This document shows, piece after piece, positions 8,952 to 16,890 of a stretch of DNA of 64,000 bases. The number at the start of each line of letters is the position of its first letter. Within the stretch, counting starts at the first letter, position 1. The stretch covers positions 1,302,001 to 1,366,000 of the forward strand of contig LT827128.1 of assembly GCA_900170005.1 (NCBI GenBank), written 5' to 3'. The DNA comes from Gordonibacter massiliensis (ex Traore et al. 2017). Its GTDB lineage: Bacteria > Actinomycetota > Coriobacteriia > Coriobacteriales > Eggerthellaceae. The translations under genes were made by a program, and so were the position numbers. The notes under the pieces were generated by a model that did no database searches, was not told where the DNA came from, and worked only from the letters and a program-made list of their open reading frames with translations.

Positions 8952-10249
8952 AGCGACTTCACCGCCTTCCTCACCTCACCGGCCAGCTTGAGCAGGCCGC
9001 GTTTCTTCACTATGGGCATCATGCGCTTCACGAGCGGCTTCTGCGGCGCGCCGTCCACGCTGAACATGGCGTTGAAGACCTCCTTGACCATCACCGGGTA
9101 GTCGGTGAACATGCTCGACCAGCCCTCCATGGTGTGGGGCCACTTGCGGAACGTCGCCAGGTCCTGGATGACGAAGGAACCTTCCATCATGTCCTTGTAG
9201 GAGGACAGCCCTGCGGCCGACGTGTCGCCCGCGTCGAGCGCGCGCACCGCGGCCTGGCCGGCCATCTGGCCGGACGCCACCGCGAAGTCCATGCCGCGCA
9301 CCTGGTAGCCCATGTTCATGCACAGGCCGGCGGTCTCGCCGGCCACCAGGCAGCCGTCGAACACGTACTTGGGCACCATGCCGTAGCCGCCCTCGGGCAC
9401 CATGTGGCCGGAGTGCTCGACGAGCTTGGCGCCCTTGATGATCGGCGCGACCGCCGGGTGGTTCTTGAAGTCCTCGAGCATCTGGTAGACCGGAGACTCG
9501 TTCGCGCCGTCGGCGGCCAGCGAGATCGTGGCCACGAGCCCCAGGCTGATCGAGTCCTTGTTGGTGTAGAGGAACCCTCCGCCGACGTTTCCGTGCGTGC
9601 AGTCGCCGACGAAGAGCATCGCCGCGCCCTCGCCCTCCGGGACCAGGAAGCGGTCCTCGATCTGGGAGGCCGGCAGCTCGAAGACCTGCTTGATCCCGAC
9701 CGCCATCTGGGAGGGCTTGGGCCTCGGGTTGCCGAGGCACCTCTCGGACAGGATCGGGTTCACGCCCTCGGCGAGGATGGTCACCTGCGCGGTGATCTCG
9801 TCCTCTCCCGCGCGCACGCCGACCACGCGGCCGGCGCCGTCCTTGATGAGCTCCTCCACGGCGATGCCGCAGATGTACTCCGCGCCGGCGTCCTCGGCCT
9901 TCGAGGCCAGCCACTGGTCGAAGGGGGCGCGCAGCACGCTGTAGGAGTCCTTGCCCTCGCAGGCGAGCTCCGGACTCGTGAAGTCGATCGCCATTTGGGA
10001 GGCGGGGTCCATGAGCGCGATGCGCTCGTGGGTGATCCTGCGCTCGAGCGGGGCCTCGGACTCGAAGTCCGGGAACACCTTCTTGAGGCTGTGCGAGTAG
10101 ATGCGCCCGCCGGTCATGTTCTTCGCGCCGGCGAAGTTGCCGCGCTCCACGACGAGGACGGACTTGCCGGCCGACGCGGCCGTGTAGGCCGCCACGGCCC
10201 CGGCGCAACCCGAGCCCACGACGATGACGTCGAAATCGGTTTCAGACAC
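8948..10249 (-). CDS. fixC: FixC-type FAD quinone oxidoreductase (module 2)
   Basis: 433 residues, close to E. coli FixC (428). The start is GTG 10249 (VSETDFDVIVVGSGCAG) with AAAGGAACC upstream; the longer open frame upstream carries no site. The FAD motif GSGCAGA is at about 11-17 and a conserved AEGVNPILSERCLG region lies in mid-protein. The family accepts electrons from ETF and hands them to quinone or FixX. About 700 bp in the middle (roughly 9261-9970) are almost identical at the DNA level to the copy at 41300-42010, whereas the ends differ, which suggests gene conversion. It is translationally coupled to fixX. Confidence 0.93.
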   Translation of the reverse strand: MSETDFDVIVVGSGCAGAVAAYTAASAGKSVLVVERGNFAGAKNMTGGRIYSHSLKKVFPDFESEAPLERRITHERIALMDPASQMAIDFTSPELACEGKDSYSVLRAPFDQWLASKAEDAGAEYICGIAVEELIKDGAGRVVGVRAGEDEITAQVTILAEGVNPILSERCLGNPRPKPSQMAVGIKQVFELPASQIEDRFLVPEGEGAAMLFVGDCTHGNVGGGFLYTNKDSISLGLVATISLAADGANESPVYQMLEDFKNHPAVAPIIKGAKLVEHSGHMVPEGGYGMVPKYVFDGCLVAGETAGLCMNMGYQVRGMDFAVASGQMAGQAAVRALDAGDTSAAGLSSYKDMMEGSFVIQDLATFRKWPHTMEGWSSMFTDYPVMVKEVFNAMFSVDGAPQKPLVKRMMPIVKKRGLLKLAGEVRKAVKSL

Positions 10250-10310
10250 CGTGGTTCCTTTCTCGATGAGCTTGCGTCCGGCATCGCGTCGATGCCGTGA
10301 TCTGTTTCGC

Positions 10311-10434
10311 AGGCTGCCATCCCGAACGGGCAGGCGCGCATGCCGGTTTCGGCAGGGTGCCGACGGGCTGGCGAAGGTCCCGTCGGAGAAGAGGAGGGTC
10401 GGCGCGCAGCCTGCCTCGCTCGAGATGGCAGCCT
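10311..10434 (-). other. Folded intergenic element between fixB and fixC (module 2)
   Basis: An 11-bp outer stem (10311-10321 with 10424-10434) encloses a 7-bp stem (10329-10335 with 10409-10415) and an inner 7-bp hairpin (10361-10367 with 10379-10385). The sequence is unrelated to the elements at 243 and 42362, but position, size and overall shape are the same, so the gap seems to keep a fold rather than a sequence. Confidence 0.5.
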
Positions 10435-10496
10435 GGCCCGAGCCCGGCGCGCTTGGAAACGGCGCGCGCAAGGCCCGGACCGAGAGATTCTTCCTG

Positions 10497-11387
10497 CTAC
10501 AGCGCCGCCGCCAAGGCCGGCAGGACGTCCTTGACGTCGCCCACCAGGCCGTAGTCGCACTGCTTGAAGATGGGAGCGTTCTTGTCCTTGTTGACGGCGA
10601 ACATCGTGCCCGCGCGGTTGCAGCCCACCATGTGCTGCATCTGGCCGGAGATGCCGCAGGCCACGTAGACCTTCGGCGAGAGCATGAGGCCCGACACGCC
10701 CACGTAGAGCTCGGTGGGCAGCCAGTCCACGCCCTCGGTGAGGGGGCGCGAGCAGGCGAGGCCGGCGCCGATCTTGTCGCAGAGCGCGCGGGCGAGGTCG
10801 AGCTCGGCCTCCTCGGCGAAGCCGCGGCCCGCGGCAACGACGACGTCGGCCTTGTTGAGATCGACGCCGCTCAGCTCGCGGGGCTTGGAGTCGACGAGCT
10901 CGAGCGCGACGGCCGGAGCCACCCAGGCGGCGTCCTCGACGGCGTTCGCGCCGGAGGGCTCGGCGCCCTCGAACGCGCCGGCGGCCACGGTGTACACGGC
11001 CACGTCGGTGACCGGCTTCTGCACGCGCTCGGCGACGCCGCCGAAGTACAGGCTCTTCGCGCCGTCGGCGGCGAACTCCATGACGTCGGTGATCACGGCG
11101 GTGCCCGCGTGCGCGGCCACACGGCCGGCGATGGACTTCAGGTGGCGCGTGGGCTCCACCAGCACGACGCCCGGCTGCTCGGCGTCGAACACGGAGGCCA
11201 CGGTCGCGGCGGCGTCGTCGTACACGGCACCGGCGGGCAGGGCGATGCGGACGATCTTGTCGGCCGTGCCGTCGGCCACTTCCAGGCCGTCGATGGCCAC
11301 GAGCACGACCTCGTCGGCCATGGTGCGCGCGCCGGCGGCAAGCTCGCGGGCGGCGTCGGAGCGTTCAGCGAGAACGAGTGCTTTCAT
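10497..11387 (-). CDS. fixB: Electron transfer flavoprotein alpha subunit, FixB type (module 2)
   Basis: 296 residues, starting MKALVLAERSDAARELAAGARTMADEVVLV at ATG 11387; the frame stays open far upstream, but homology to the other two copies and AAGGTGGAA upstream fix the start. The C-terminal FAD-binding segment GISGQMQHMVGCNRAGTMFAVNKDKNAPIFKQCDYGLVGDVKDVL is intact. It lies 20 nt after fixA. It is more like the copy at 42491 than the one at 371. It should form the ETF dimer serving CaiA and related ACADs, because the operon is divergent from caiD and lies near caiABC. Confidence 0.93.
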   Translation of the reverse strand: MKALVLAERSDAARELAAGARTMADEVVLVAIDGLEVADGTADKIVRIALPAGAVYDDAAATVASVFDAEQPGVVLVEPTRHLKSIAGRVAAHAGTAVITDVMEFAADGAKSLYFGGVAERVQKPVTDVAVYTVAAGAFEGAEPSGANAVEDAAWVAPAVALELVDSKPRELSGVDLNKADVVVAAGRGFAEEAELDLARALCDKIGAGLACSRPLTEGVDWLPTELYVGVSGLMLSPKVYVACGISGQMQHMVGCNRAGTMFAVNKDKNAPIFKQCDYGLVGDVKDVLPALAAAL

Positions 11388-11407
11388 TGCGGTGTTCCAC
11401 CTTTCCC

Positions 11408-12157
11408 TTAGAGAGCTGCCTTGATGGCGGCTGCGAACTGTTCGATGGCGCCGTCTGCGGAGGCGTCGAGGATCTCGAGCTTGCGGTCGGCCTGCTCGGG
11501 AGCCAGCGTGGACACGGCCTCCACCGAGCCGGCGTAGGCGCCGGCGGCGGCACGCACGTCCATGGGCTTCTTGCCCGCAGCCAGGATGTCCTTCATACCG
11601 GGGATGCGCGGCACGGCCACGTCGGGGGAAACGGACACCACGGCCGGCAGCGGCACGCGCACCGTCTCGACGACGCTCTCCAGCGTGCGCTCCACCAGAA
11701 GCGAGCCGGCCTCGGGCGTGATCTTCGTCACGCCGTTGACGGAGGGCACGCCCAGGCGGGCGGCCAGCTGCACGTCGACCTGCTGGGCGTAGTTGTCGGC
11801 GGAGCCGTCGCCCATGAGGATGACGTCGTACTCGCCCACGAGCGCGGCCAGGGCCTCGGCCGTGGCGTGCGCGTCCATGTTCGCGTACGCGTCGTCGGCG
11901 CACATGACGAGCTCGTCGACGCCGCGGGCGAGGATGTTCTTCTTGAGCTTGGAGTCGTCGACGGACGCGGGGCCGGCGGTGACGGCCGTGACCTTCGAGC
12001 CCTCGACGGCCGCGGCCAGCTGGGCCGCGGCCTCGATGGCGTTCAGGTCGTACGTCGACACGATGCCCTTGGCCTTGGAGTAGTCCAGGGTGCGGTCGGA
12101 CGCCACCTGGATGTCCTGGTCGTCGGGGACGATCTTGCACGAGACGATGATGTTCAC
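11408..12157 (-). CDS. fixA: Electron transfer flavoprotein beta subunit, FixA type (module 2)
   Basis: 249 residues starting MNIIVSCKIVPDDQDIQV, with AGAGAAAGGCAC upstream. It is the first gene of fixABCX, whose order and sizes (249, 296, 433, 99) match E. coli fixABCX. The N-terminal half is nearly identical in protein and DNA to the copy at 43427-44185, while the C-terminal half (after about residue 105) has diverged, again a sign of partial conversion. A 769-nt region separates it from the divergent caiD. This reproduces the head-to-head layout of cai and fix operons known from E. coli, although here only caiD faces fix. Confidence 0.93.
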   Translation of the reverse strand: MNIIVSCKIVPDDQDIQVASDRTLDYSKAKGIVSTYDLNAIEAAAQLAAAVEGSKVTAVTAGPASVDDSKLKKNILARGVDELVMCADDAYANMDAHATAEALAALVGEYDVILMGDGSADNYAQQVDVQLAARLGVPSVNGVTKITPEAGSLLVERTLESVVETVRVPLPAVVSVSPDVAVPRIPGMKDILAAGKKPMDVRAAAGAYAGSVEAVSTLAPEQADRKLEILDASADGAIEQFAAAIKAAL

Positions 12158-12926
12158 CTTTATGTGCCTTTCTCTTCGGATTCGGAGGCGCTTGCTGCTG
12201 CACTCCGCCCCGTCGCGCCCAGGGCTGACGGCGGGGCGGGCTTGATGGATCGCAGTGTGCGCCGCCAGCGAAAAGGCCGCATCGCAAAATCGCTGCTAAA
12301 ACATCATTACTCAAAAACTAGCGATACTTGAACAGGCACTTTGCGATGCTTGATCGCATGTGCGAGACAGACGAAAGAGCAACCTGCGAAGCCCATCCGT
12401 TTTGCGGGAGCGGATTTTCGCACGATTTTCGCCGCAATGTTACGCTGCCAACAGGACATCGCACCTATGAGGGTTTCTTTGCATTTTCTGAACTGGGAAA
12501 ACGCCCTCTGCATCACGGGAAAGCGCAACGGATCGCCTCCCCGAGGCATCCAAACGCAACATTGCGACGAAAAGCGTGCGTTTCGCTCGAGGGTAGCACA
12601 TCGACCTCAGCTCGGTTACGGTTTTCCGGGCCGCACTCGGATGCGACGAGGCCTCTGCAAAGCAAAGCGGAAGACCCCTCCCCCGCATCTTCAAAGCACG
12701 TGGCGACGCCGCTACTCATTTTCTTGCGATGCCGCGTTTTTGAGTATCGGCGAATTACCGCGCGCCTTGCGATGCGCGCCTTGCGCGCGAGGCGCATCAT
12801 GGACGGCAGTTCGCCGAGCGGGCGAAACGCACGACGGCCTTCCCCCGAGCTGCAACCGGGACGAGGGTCGAACCGGCCGCACGCCCGCCCGGCATCCACG
12901 CAGTTTCAAACAATCAAGGAGGAGCA
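12158..12926. promoter_or_regulatory. Divergent control region between fixA and caiD
   Basis: 769 nt without a convincing gene. It must hold both promoters. An 11-mer gtttttgagta occurs once on each strand, pointing towards its own gene: on the plus strand at about 12735-12745 for caiD, and on the minus strand at about 12308-12318 for fixA. The sequence here is less GC-rich than the genes. I could not place -35/-10 boxes with confidence. Open frames crossing it encode nothing recognisable. Confidence 0.45.
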
Positions 12927-13712
12927 ATGGCAGATTACTTCGGCACCGACACCGTCGTATCCGAACTTCGCGAGGACGGCTTGCTGATCATCCGCATCAA
13001 CCGTCCCGAGGTGGCGAACGCGCTCAACGGCGCGACCTCCAAGGCCATGGAGAACATCATGAACAACGCCGAGACCGATCCCGCGGTGCGCGCGATCATC
13101 GTCACCGGCACCGGCAAGGTGTTCTGCGCGGGCGAGGACCTCTCCGAGCTCAGCGAAGGCGGCGAGTGCCAGACCGTGACCGAGCACGGCTTCGGCGGCC
13201 TGACCGCGCGCCTGTGCTCCAAGCCCGTGATCGCGGCCTGCAACGGCTCCGCGGCTGGCGGCGGCATGGAGATCGCCCTGTCCTGCGACATGGTGGTGGC
13301 CTCCGAGCGCGCCAAGTTCGGCTGCACCGAGGTGGGCCTGGGCATCATCGCCTCCACCGGCGGCCTCGTGCGCCTCGCCCGCGACATCAACCGCAAGGAC
13401 TGCATGGAGCTGCTGCTCACCGGCAAGAAGATCAAGGCCGACGAAGCCAAGGCACTGGGCCTGATCAACTACGTCGTGCCGGTCGAGGAGGTCATGGACA
13501 AGGCCATCGAGCTGGCCGAAGAGTGCCTGAAGAACGCTCCTCTGGCCCTGAAGTGGACGAAGTACATCGTGCACGCCGCCGACCAGATGTCCGAAGAGGA
13601 CGCCATGCGCTACTCCGACGCCGCCTACCGCTTCCTGGAGAAGACCGCCGACGGCATCGAGGGCCCGGCCGCCTTCGTCGAGAAGCGCACGCCGAACTGG
13701 ATCGGCAAGTAA
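12927..13712 (+). CDS. caiD: Crotonobetainyl-CoA hydratase-like (CaiD type)
   Basis: 261 residues, exactly the length of E. coli CaiD. It is a crotonase-fold hydratase, expected to interconvert crotonobetainyl-CoA and carnitinyl-CoA. The oxyanion-hole loop is CNGSAAGGGMEIALSCD. Glu115 and Glu135 (FGCTEVGLGI) match the two catalytic glutamates of E. coli CaiD (111 and 131), and the ending GIEGPAAFVEKRTPNW is CaiD-like. AAGGAGG stands 5 nt before ATG 12927. It is transcribed alone, divergent from fixABCX, and closed by a strong terminator. A general enoyl-CoA hydratase remains possible, but caiABC 7 kb away favours CaiD. Confidence 0.82.
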   Translation: MADYFGTDTVVSELREDGLLIIRINRPEVANALNGATSKAMENIMNNAETDPAVRAIIVTGTGKVFCAGEDLSELSEGGECQTVTEHGFGGLTARLCSKPVIAACNGSAAGGGMEIALSCDMVVASERAKFGCTEVGLGIIASTGGLVRLARDINRKDCMELLLTGKKIKADEAKALGLINYVVPVEEVMDKAIELAEECLKNAPLALKWTKYIVHAADQMSEEDAMRYSDAAYRFLEKTADGIEGPAAFVEKRTPNWIGK

Positions 13713-13754
13713 CCCTCCCGTTAACCCATCCGAGGGCCTCAATCGGCCCGAACC

Positions 13755-13786
13755 AAGCCCCCGGGTCATCACCAACCCGGGGGCTT
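13755..13786 (+). terminator. Rho-independent terminator after caiD
   Basis: A perfect 12-bp stem (13755-13766 with 13775-13786, loop CATCACCA) is followed by CGCTTTTG, 42 nt after the caiD stop. Confidence 0.85.
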
Positions 13787-13912
13787 CGCTTTTGCTCCGC
13801 CGCGAGAAGGCATTCGCCCGGGCGAAAGGGCGTCCCGCTCTTCCCAGTGACCGAAGTTCCCGTATACTGTCGATATCGAGGAAACGAGCCGAATCGGACG
13901 AAGGACGCAGCA

Positions 13913-14479
13913 GTGAGCAAGGTCCTGCACATCTTCGGAGCTTCGGGCTCTGGAACGACTACCCTGGGGAAAGCGATAAGCGAAGCCTACGACTGCCGCT
14001 TCATCGACGTGGACGACTGCTACTGGCTCCCAACCGATCCCCCCTTCCGACGCAAAAGACCACGGGAGGAGCGGTTGGCGATGATCGTCGAAGGCATCGA
14101 CTCGCATAAGCGCAGCGTTGTCAGCGGATCGCTTTGCGGATGGGGCGATTCCCTTATTCCCCGATTCGATGCCGCCGTGCGTATTGAGGCGAACACATCG
14201 GTCAGGATCGACCGCCTTGAGAGACGGGAGCGGTGCAGGTTCGGATCCCGCATCGACGTCGGCGGAGACATGCACGCAGCCCATCGGGATTTCATCGCCT
14301 GGGCGAAGAGCTACGACACGGCCGACGAGGCCGTTCGAGGGAAGGCCCTGCACGACTCTTGGCAGAAATTGCTTTGCTGCCCCCTTGCCGTTGTGGACGG
14401 CACCCGAGACGCGGCCTGCGTTCTGCACGATCTGAAAGCGCTTCTCGGGCATTTGTTCACGCCCGCACCAACCAGATGA
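13913..14479 (+). CDS. P-loop adenylate-kinase-like protein
   Basis: 188 residues. The N-terminus VSKVLHIFGASGSGTTTLGKAI holds a Walker A loop (GASGSGTTT, residues 9-17), followed by FIDVDDCYWLPTDPPF, typical of the small ATPase group often annotated as adenylate kinase or topology modulation protein. The real substrate of that group is not established. The start is GTG 13913. Its stop overlaps an ATG of the next gene, so the two are probably one transcript, unrelated to carnitine metabolism. Confidence 0.7.
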   Translation: MSKVLHIFGASGSGTTTLGKAISEAYDCRFIDVDDCYWLPTDPPFRRKRPREERLAMIVEGIDSHKRSVVSGSLCGWGDSLIPRFDAAVRIEANTSVRIDRLERRERCRFGSRIDVGGDMHAAHRDFIAWAKSYDTADEAVRGKALHDSWQKLLCCPLAVVDGTRDAACVLHDLKALLGHLFTPAPTR

Positions 14480-14487
14480 GGACAATG

Positions 14488-15453
14488 ATGGCGCATAGGA
14501 TCATCCTTGAGGAATACGACCCCGCTTGGCCTGCCGAGTTTGAAAAGATCAAGCGCGAGCTTGACAGCGTCTTGGGGAGCACGGTGCTCGCCATCGAGCA
14601 CGTCGGCTCGACATCTGTGCCGGGCCTTGTTGCCAAGCCGATCATCGACATCGACGTCGTTATCGATGGATGCTTCGACGAGACGAGGCGCATTCTCGAA
14701 AGCGCGGGATATCGCCATGAGGGGGATCTGGGCATCGAGGACCGAGAAGCCTTCTCGTATGTTGCAAAAGCGCATCTGACGAACCACCATCTTTACGTTT
14801 GCGACGTGCGCAGCACCGAGCTCCTACGACACCTCTCATTCCGCAACCTGCTCAGGGCCGACGAGACGGCGCGAAACGAGTATGCGCGCGTCAAGCAAGC
14901 GGCGGCGGCGCTGCATCCCCATGACGTCGACGCCTATACTTCGAGCAAGGGCCCCTTCGTGGAAAAATGTCTCGAACGGCATTCCACCTTCCCGACGATA
15001 ACCTGCCTGCGCGACAGGCCCGATTTGGCGGAGGCGGCGGCACAGTGGTTTCATGGACGCTGGGGCGTGCCGGCCGAGGCGTATCTCGAGAGCATAGGGG
15101 CGTGCACGGCACGGCCAGCAGAGGTGCCGCAGTGGTACGTCGTGCTGGGCGGAGGCGGCGGTATCGTCGCCGGCTGCGGCGTGATCGAAAACGACTTCCA
15201 CAACCGCCCCGACCTCTCCCCCAACCTGTGCGCGCTCTTCGTGGAGGAAGGATGGCGCGGAAGGGGCCTCGCGCGACGGCTCGTGAACTTTGCGCGGCAC
15301 GACGTTGCCACGTTGGGTCGGACTCAGCTCTATCTCATCACCGACCACGTGGGACCCTACGAGCGCTATGGCTGGGAGTTCGTCTGCATGGTGGAAGATG
15401 GCGAAGCCCAGCCGACGCGCCTATATCGCGCGCCGGCAGTCGTGTCGGATTGA
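14488..15453 (+). CDS. GrpB domain fused to GNAT acetyltransferase
   Basis: 321 residues with two parts. Residues about 1-165 form a GrpB/UPF0157 domain (YDPAWPAEFEKIKREL, IEHVGSTSVPGLVAKPIIDIDVVID), a nucleotidyltransferase-like fold. Residues about 170-320 form a GNAT acyltransferase with the acetyl-CoA loop VEEGWRGRGLARRLV and the typical ending YERYGWEFV. Three in-frame ATGs exist (14476, 14485, 14488); 14488 has the best spacing (6 nt) from GAGG. The substrate is unknown; such GNATs often modify small molecules or antibiotics. It is coupled to the P-loop gene. Confidence 0.75.
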   Translation: MAHRIILEEYDPAWPAEFEKIKRELDSVLGSTVLAIEHVGSTSVPGLVAKPIIDIDVVIDGCFDETRRILESAGYRHEGDLGIEDREAFSYVAKAHLTNHHLYVCDVRSTELLRHLSFRNLLRADETARNEYARVKQAAAALHPHDVDAYTSSKGPFVEKCLERHSTFPTITCLRDRPDLAEAAAQWFHGRWGVPAEAYLESIGACTARPAEVPQWYVVLGGGGGIVAGCGVIENDFHNRPDLSPNLCALFVEEGWRGRGLARRLVNFARHDVATLGRTQLYLITDHVGPYERYGWEFVCMVEDGEAQPTRLYRAPAVVSD

Positions 15454-15519
15454 ACGAGAGAGCACTCGGCTCGCACCTCTTTTCGCGAGACGAGCGCAGT
15501 AAAACGGGGTTTGCAGATT

Positions 15520-16809
15520 CTACCGGTCTTCCAGTTCGCCCGTCAGGCGCTCTTTCCAGGTGAGTTTGCGCGGGGCGAACGGAAACGGCAGGGGCACGTC
15601 GGCGCCGATGGAGCGCAAGGCTATGTCCCAGAGCGTGCGACGGCCGCCGAAGTACAGGTAGCGCTTCTCCCGTTCGGGCAGCACGGCCTCGTCAACGGAG
15701 CCCTCGCGGGCGAAACCGTCGAGGATGGCGTCGCTTTCGCGCTTCGCCTTCGCCTTGCGGTAGGCCACCACGGCGTTCGCCACGAACACGCCCACGGTGT
15801 AGGGCAGCACGAACGCCTTCACGAGCGCCACCAGGTCGTCCGCACGGTAGCCCGAGAGCGAGGCGGCCTGGCTGCTCAGCACGTCCGCGTCGATGGCGCT
15901 TGCCAGCTGCCCGCCCCCGCTCTCGGCCGCCCAACGCTGGACGTCGACCACCCATGCGCCCGCGAACACGATGGCGGCGCCCGAGAACACGACCGCCGCC
16001 AGCCCCAGGCCCTTGAACCAGCGCGCGACGCTGGCCATCCAGTAATACGGCACGGTGTAGGCGTACAGCAGCAACAGCAGCGCCGCGAACACGATGGAAC
16101 CGCCGATGACCACGGCGTCCTGCTGCACGAAGTAGTTGGTGGCCGAGCCCAGCACGCGCTGCACGTCGTAGACCCAGGAGAAGCCGTCGGCGATCATCGT
16201 CTCGGCCGACAGGCCGAGCGCGGCCACGATGCGCATGCCCCAGGAAAGAAGCACGCTCAGCAGCGCCACGATCACGAAAAACGCCGGCAGCGTGACCGCG
16301 ATGCCGGCCAAGCCCCGCGCAAGCCCGCTGTCGAAGCGCAGCGCCGCGTAGTAGAACAGCAAAAAGCCGCCGAGGAGCACCGCTGCGAAGCCGAGGTACA
16401 GCGCGACCGAGCCGGCGAACTCCGCGCCCGGAACGAGGGCGACCGCCACGCGGAACGCGAGCAGCGCGACCGCGAGGCCCACCACGGAGGCGCAGCCCAG
16501 CACCCAGGCGCGCTGCAACCGATCGGCCTCGGTGTCGAGGTGCGCGCCTCCGCCCTCGTCCACCAGCTTCACGAATTCCAGGCGGTGGATGCGCCGGGAC
16601 ACGCTCACGGCCTTCCAGGTGAAAGCGACGGCGAAAGGAGCGAACAGCGCGAGGCCCGCCCCTGCGGGCAGCGCGAGGCACAAGGCCGCGAGCAGCACGA
16701 GGGGCACGCCCCACCGGTAGGCGCTCCCGAACGGCCGCGCGACCCATTCCCGCAAGCGCGCAGCCGACGCGCGCGCCGCTCGCTCGATATCGTGGACGAT
16801 TCCCATCAT
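15520..16809 (-). CDS. Polytopic membrane protein, function unknown
   Basis: About 429 residues. I did not recognise the family. Visible are two hydrophobic segments near the N-terminus, then several pairs of helices (AWVLGCASVVGLAVALLAF, VALYLGFAAVLLGGFLLFYY, GIAVTLPAFFVIVALLSVLL, VVIGGSIVFAALLLLLYAY, AAVVFSGAAIVFAGAWVV, AFVLPYTVGVFVANAVVAY), roughly eight in all. A soluble C-terminal tail contains YFGGRRTLWDIALRSIGADVPLPF. The start is uncertain: ATG 16809 or 16806, with no strong ribosome site. Its strand is opposite to the GrpB-GNAT gene and it lies downstream of the MFS gene at 16891. Confidence 0.6.
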   Translation of the reverse strand: MMGIVHDIERAARASAARLREWVARPFGSAYRWGVPLVLLAALCLALPAGAGLALFAPFAVAFTWKAVSVSRRIHRLEFVKLVDEGGGAHLDTEADRLQRAWVLGCASVVGLAVALLAFRVAVALVPGAEFAGSVALYLGFAAVLLGGFLLFYYAALRFDSGLARGLAGIAVTLPAFFVIVALLSVLLSWGMRIVAALGLSAETMIADGFSWVYDVQRVLGSATNYFVQQDAVVIGGSIVFAALLLLLYAYTVPYYWMASVARWFKGLGLAAVVFSGAAIVFAGAWVVDVQRWAAESGGGQLASAIDADVLSSQAASLSGYRADDLVALVKAFVLPYTVGVFVANAVVAYRKAKAKRESDAILDGFAREGSVDEAVLPEREKRYLYFGGRRTLWDIALRSIGADVPLPFPFAPRKLTWKERLTGELEDR

Positions 16810-16890
16810 GCGTCCAGTGTAGGGTTGCGCGGCGAAACGGACAAGCAACGGGACCTCAACCGCCCGGTCGGCGGCGGGAACCGGCGTCCC

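Noticed and set aside
10250-10837. Longer N-terminus for FixC (196 extra codons)
   Set aside because: The extra part covers the folded gap and is unlike the two paralogues; GTG 10249 with a ribosome site gives the family length.
12341-13912. Open frame upstream of the P-loop gene spanning the fixA-caiD gap and caiD
   Set aside because: It runs through a non-coding gap and out of frame through caiD; only its end from 13913 encodes a recognisable protein.
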